Shown in pieces: positions 61,931 to 64,000 of a stretch of DNA of 64,000 nucleotides. The translations under genes and the position numbers were made by a program. Positions within the stretch are counted from its first letter, which is position 1; every line of letters starts with the position of its first letter. The DNA is from Streptacidiphilus sp041262165 (GTDB lineage: Bacteria; Actinomycetota; Actinomycetes; Streptomycetales; Streptomycetaceae), in assembly GCF_041262165.1 (NCBI RefSeq), contig NZ_JBGCBY010000040.1, forward strand, positions 1 through 64,000, in the 5' to 3' direction. The notes under the pieces are model-generated. The model was not told the origin of the DNA. It ran no database searches and was given only the letters and a program-made list of their open reading frames with translations.

Positions 61931-62754
61931 GCCGGACTCCTTCGATTGTGATCCGTACGGGTGCGCAGGCCGCGCAGCTGGTGCCGGGCGCGCTTCGCGT
62001 GCAGCCGCCAGCCGGTGTCCCGCTCGCCCACGAAGGAGCGCGGGAGGGCCCAACGGCCGGTCAGAGCCCCGTGCCCGATGGCGACGGCGTAGTCGTAGCC
62101 GCTGTTGCGCACCGAGGCCAGGGCCGGCGCGTCCAGCGCTCCGTAGGGGTAGCAGAATCCGCTGACGGGCCGCCCGGCGATCTCCTCCAGGAGCTCGCGG
62201 CTGCGCCGGGTCTCCTGCTCCAGCTCGTCCGGGCCGAGGCCGACCAGGGACCGGTGCAGCAGACCGTGCGAGCCGATCTCCACCCCGGACCCGGCCAGTT
62301 GCCTGAGCTGGTCCGGCGTCAGCAACGGCTTCCTGGGGCCGTCCGCGTCCCAGCAGTTGTGCCCGCCGAGACGGCCGGCGACGACGAAGGCCGTGGCGGT
62401 GAATCCGCAGCGGTCGAGCACCGGCAGGACCTCACGGGAGAGGTCGGCATAGCCGTCGTCGAAGGTGAGACCGACGAGTCCGGCGGCAGTGCCCGCGCCG
62501 TGCGCCCGCAGCAACTCGCTTATCGCGACCCCTCGCAGACCCCTTCGGCGCAGCCACGCCATCTGGCCGGCGAACCGCTCCGGGGTGATGGTGACCTGGT
62601 GGGGGTCCTCCTGGTAGGCGTCCACGGAGTGGTACATCAACGTCCAGGGCGCCGCGCGCGGACGGACCTCGCGCACGTCGTCGCGCGGCTCCTGCCGGTC
62701 CTCCCGGTCCATCTGGTCCATCTGGTCCATCTGGTGCAGTGGTTCAGCGACCAC
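61927..62754 (-). CDS. Polysaccharide deacetylase (NodB-like, CE4)
   Basis: A 275-residue CE4-type deacetylase. PWTLMYHSVDAY begins the domain, the TFDD motif is GLTFDDGYADLSREVLPVL, the zinc histidines are in VEIGSHGLLHRSL (HxxxxH region), and GFCYPYGALDAPALASV follows. No signal peptide is visible, so a cytoplasmic or lipid-linked substrate is plausible. The N-terminus has a 9-bp x 3 repeat encoding MDQMDQMD. The start is GTG 62754 (AGGGGAG eight bases upstream) or GTG 62760, which overlaps the flippase stop. The stop overlaps the glycosyltransferase start. Confidence 0.92.
   Translation of the reverse strand: MVAEPLHQMDQMDQMDREDRQEPRDDVREVRPRAAPWTLMYHSVDAYQEDPHQVTITPERFAGQMAWLRRRGLRGVAISELLRAHGAGTAAGLVGLTFDDGYADLSREVLPVLDRCGFTATAFVVAGRLGGHNCWDADGPRKPLLTPDQLRQLAGSGVEIGSHGLLHRSLVGLGPDELEQETRRSRELLEEIAGRPVSGFCYPYGALDAPALASVRNSGYDYAVAIGHGALTGRWALPRSFVGERDTGWRLHAKRARHQLRGLRTRTDHNRRSPA
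62706..62732. repeat. 9-bp x 3 perfect tandem repeat in the deacetylase gene
   Basis: GGTCCATCT is repeated exactly at 62706, 62715 and 62724, encoding (MDQ)n near the N-terminus. Confidence 0.95.
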
Positions 62755-62756
62755 GG

Positions 62757-64000
62757 TCACACTCCCCTTCGTGTGTGCCGGCCACGGCTCCGTGACCGAG
62801 CAGTGAGCACCGCCAGCGGCGCGGTCACCGCCGGCGCCCGGACGGCGGCGGCTGTGAGGACGAACGCGGTCAGTCCGGCCGCTCCGCCAAGCAGAACGGC
62901 CGGCAGGGGCCGCGACCCGGCCAGCGCGGCGGCGGAGGCAGAGGCGAGGGTCGCCACGCCTGCGGCGACCAGCAGCTGGGCCTGCCCGAGCAGGACTGCG
63001 GGCAGCGGGAGCGCCACGCCCCGCATCCGCAGTCCCACCAGCAGAAGCACCGCGCTGAGGCTGATCCCGGTGGCGTTGGCCGCGGCGAGCCCCAGCGCTC
63101 CGTAGCGCGGTGCGCTGGTCGCCCCCAGGACACCGGTGACGACCAGCCCCAGGCTCATGGCGGCGAGCGGGAACCAGTCGCTTCGGTCCTGCCGCCGGGT
63201 CTCGGCCGGTCCGAAGGCCACGGCCGGGCGGGTCGAGAAGAAGGGCCGGACCAGAGCTCCGACCATGGCCTGTCCAAGCAGCCCGAGGCTGTAGACGCGC
63301 ATCACCGAGGCGGTGGCTGCGGTGTCCTGCGCGGTGAACGCTCCGCGCTGGAACAGCAGCGCGACGATCTGCGGCGCGCAGGCCAGCAGCACGGACGTAC
63401 CGGCCAGCACCAGCGCCCCGATCAGGCCGAGGTCCTTCTCGACCCGCTGCCGGGCCGTCTCCAGGTCCCCCTCGGCGAGCGCGCGGGCGACCACCGGGAA
63501 GGTCACCGTGCACACCATCGCGCCCAGCGTCATCGCCATCTGGGCGACCTTCTCGGCGTAGTTGAGGTGGGAGATGGTGCCGGGGGTGAGCGACGAGGCC
63601 AGAAACCGCTCGACGAAGACCTGCGCCTGCCGGGTGAGGGTGAACAGCGCGATCGGCAGCAACGCCAGCGGGCTCACGACCAGGGCCGGACCCACCCGTC
63701 CGCGCCCGCTGCGCCGACGGGCCGTCAGCCCGGCGCAGCCGCGAACGAAGGGCGGCAGCAGGACCGCCGTCATCAGCACGCTGCCCAGGGCGACGCCGCC
63801 GGCTGCGGCCCGCACGCCGAGGCTGCCGTGCAGCAGCACCATGACCGTGAGGATGCCGGTGTTGTAGGCGATGTAGACGGCGCCGGGGGCGGTGAAGCGC
63901 TGGTGGGCGCGGAGTCCGGCGCTGAAGTAGCCGGTGAGGCCGAAGGGGAGCACGGTGAGCGCGGTCAGCCGGGTGCAGACCACGGCGAGGCCGGGATCGG
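62757..64000 (-). CDS. MurJ/MviN-type lipid-linked oligosaccharide flippase (partial)
   Basis: Minus-strand gene open to the right edge, so the N-terminus is missing. About 414 residues are visible. It is a polytopic MOP-superfamily protein with MurJ features: FGLTGYFSAGLRAHQRFTAPG, NTGILTVMVLL, VFVERFLASSLTPGTISHLNYAEK with the MviN-type QVxVERxxAS pattern, and VTFPVVARALAEGDLE, followed by repeated helices. In this setting it probably flips the lipid-linked repeat unit (Wzx role) rather than lipid II. The stop overlaps the deacetylase start region. Confidence 0.9.
   Translation of the reverse strand, partial: DPGLAVVCTRLTALTVLPFGLTGYFSAGLRAHQRFTAPGAVYIAYNTGILTVMVLLHGSLGVRAAAGGVALGSVLMTAVLLPPFVRGCAGLTARRRSGRGRVGPALVVSPLALLPIALFTLTRQAQVFVERFLASSLTPGTISHLNYAEKVAQMAMTLGAMVCTVTFPVVARALAEGDLETARQRVEKDLGLIGALVLAGTSVLLACAPQIVALLFQRGAFTAQDTAATASVMRVYSLGLLGQAMVGALVRPFFSTRPAVAFGPAETRRQDRSDWFPLAAMSLGLVVTGVLGATSAPRYGALGLAAANATGISLSAVLLLVGLRMRGVALPLPAVLLGQAQLLVAAGVATLASASAAALAGSRPLPAVLLGGAAGLTAFVLTAAAVRAPAVTAPLAVLTARSRSRGRHTRRGV

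Overview
The window comes from a high-GC actinobacterium of the Streptomyces, Kitasatospora or Streptacidiphilus group. The pointers are a short chaplin, a near-typical GATC-binding nucleoid protein (Gbn type), a DUF3099 protein, the 40-residue SGM_5486 partner of an MFS pump, a pSAM2-type RepSA initiator, and frequent GTG starts. Genus and species cannot be fixed from the sequence alone.

Layout. At 1-300 (minus strand) lies the leader of a ribosomal RNA operon whose 16S gene is outside the left edge. 0.48-15.6 kb is core chromosome: tyrS, a 3-methyladenine glycosylase, a PEBP-like protein, an HNH nuclease, a PQQ-propeller membrane protein, a pterin dehydratase, TauE, NfeD-SPFH, an ABC ATPase, a chaplin, a NarL-type two-component pair, an SDR-QueA pair and an HxlR regulator. 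A 191-bp MITE-like element with perfect 28-bp inverted ends follows at 15584-15774.

From about 16043 to 23331 an approximately 7.3-kb integrative element interrupts an MHYT-domain sensor gene. It carries an XRE-TPR regulator, small unknown genes, a structured non-coding stretch, a RepSA-like rolling-circle initiator, a small gene, and a large serine recombinase whose start lies beside the right junction. No TraB/FtsK-like transfer gene is visible. Joining the two flanks at a 3-bp core restores an in-frame third MHYT motif, so the insertion is directly supported by the sequence.

24-40 kb returns to core genes: a two-FHA ABC transporter with a divergent membrane protein, serB, a SixA-like phosphatase, an MFS pump with a divergent GntR regulator and candidate operators, fabG-fabI, an initiator tRNA, the tldD-tldE pair, DUF3099, a small Cys/His protein and moaA. 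40-50 kb holds a CoA-transferase/acyl-CoA dehydrogenase pair resembling the glutarate GcdG-GcdH pair, a zinc dehydrogenase, a secreted serpin, a DnaQ-BRCT protein, SURF1, a GH15 trehalase-like enzyme and an atypical SDR. 50.5-52.7 kb is a tightly overlapped Asp23/DUF2273/DUF6286/AmaP envelope operon. Then come an enoyl-CoA hydratase, Gbn, an ABC-F ATPase, a secreted propeller-like protein and YnfA. 57.6-64 kb is an exopolysaccharide-type locus (GH26-like hydrolase facing a GNAT, Wzz-like, glycosyltransferase, polysaccharide deacetylase and MurJ-type flippase operon) that runs off the right edge.

Two themes stand out. One is the reversible-looking split of the MHYT gene by a transfer-gene-less, RepSA-bearing serine-recombinase element. 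The other is an unusual number of short (9-22 bp) near-perfect tandem duplications, both between genes and in frame inside coding regions.
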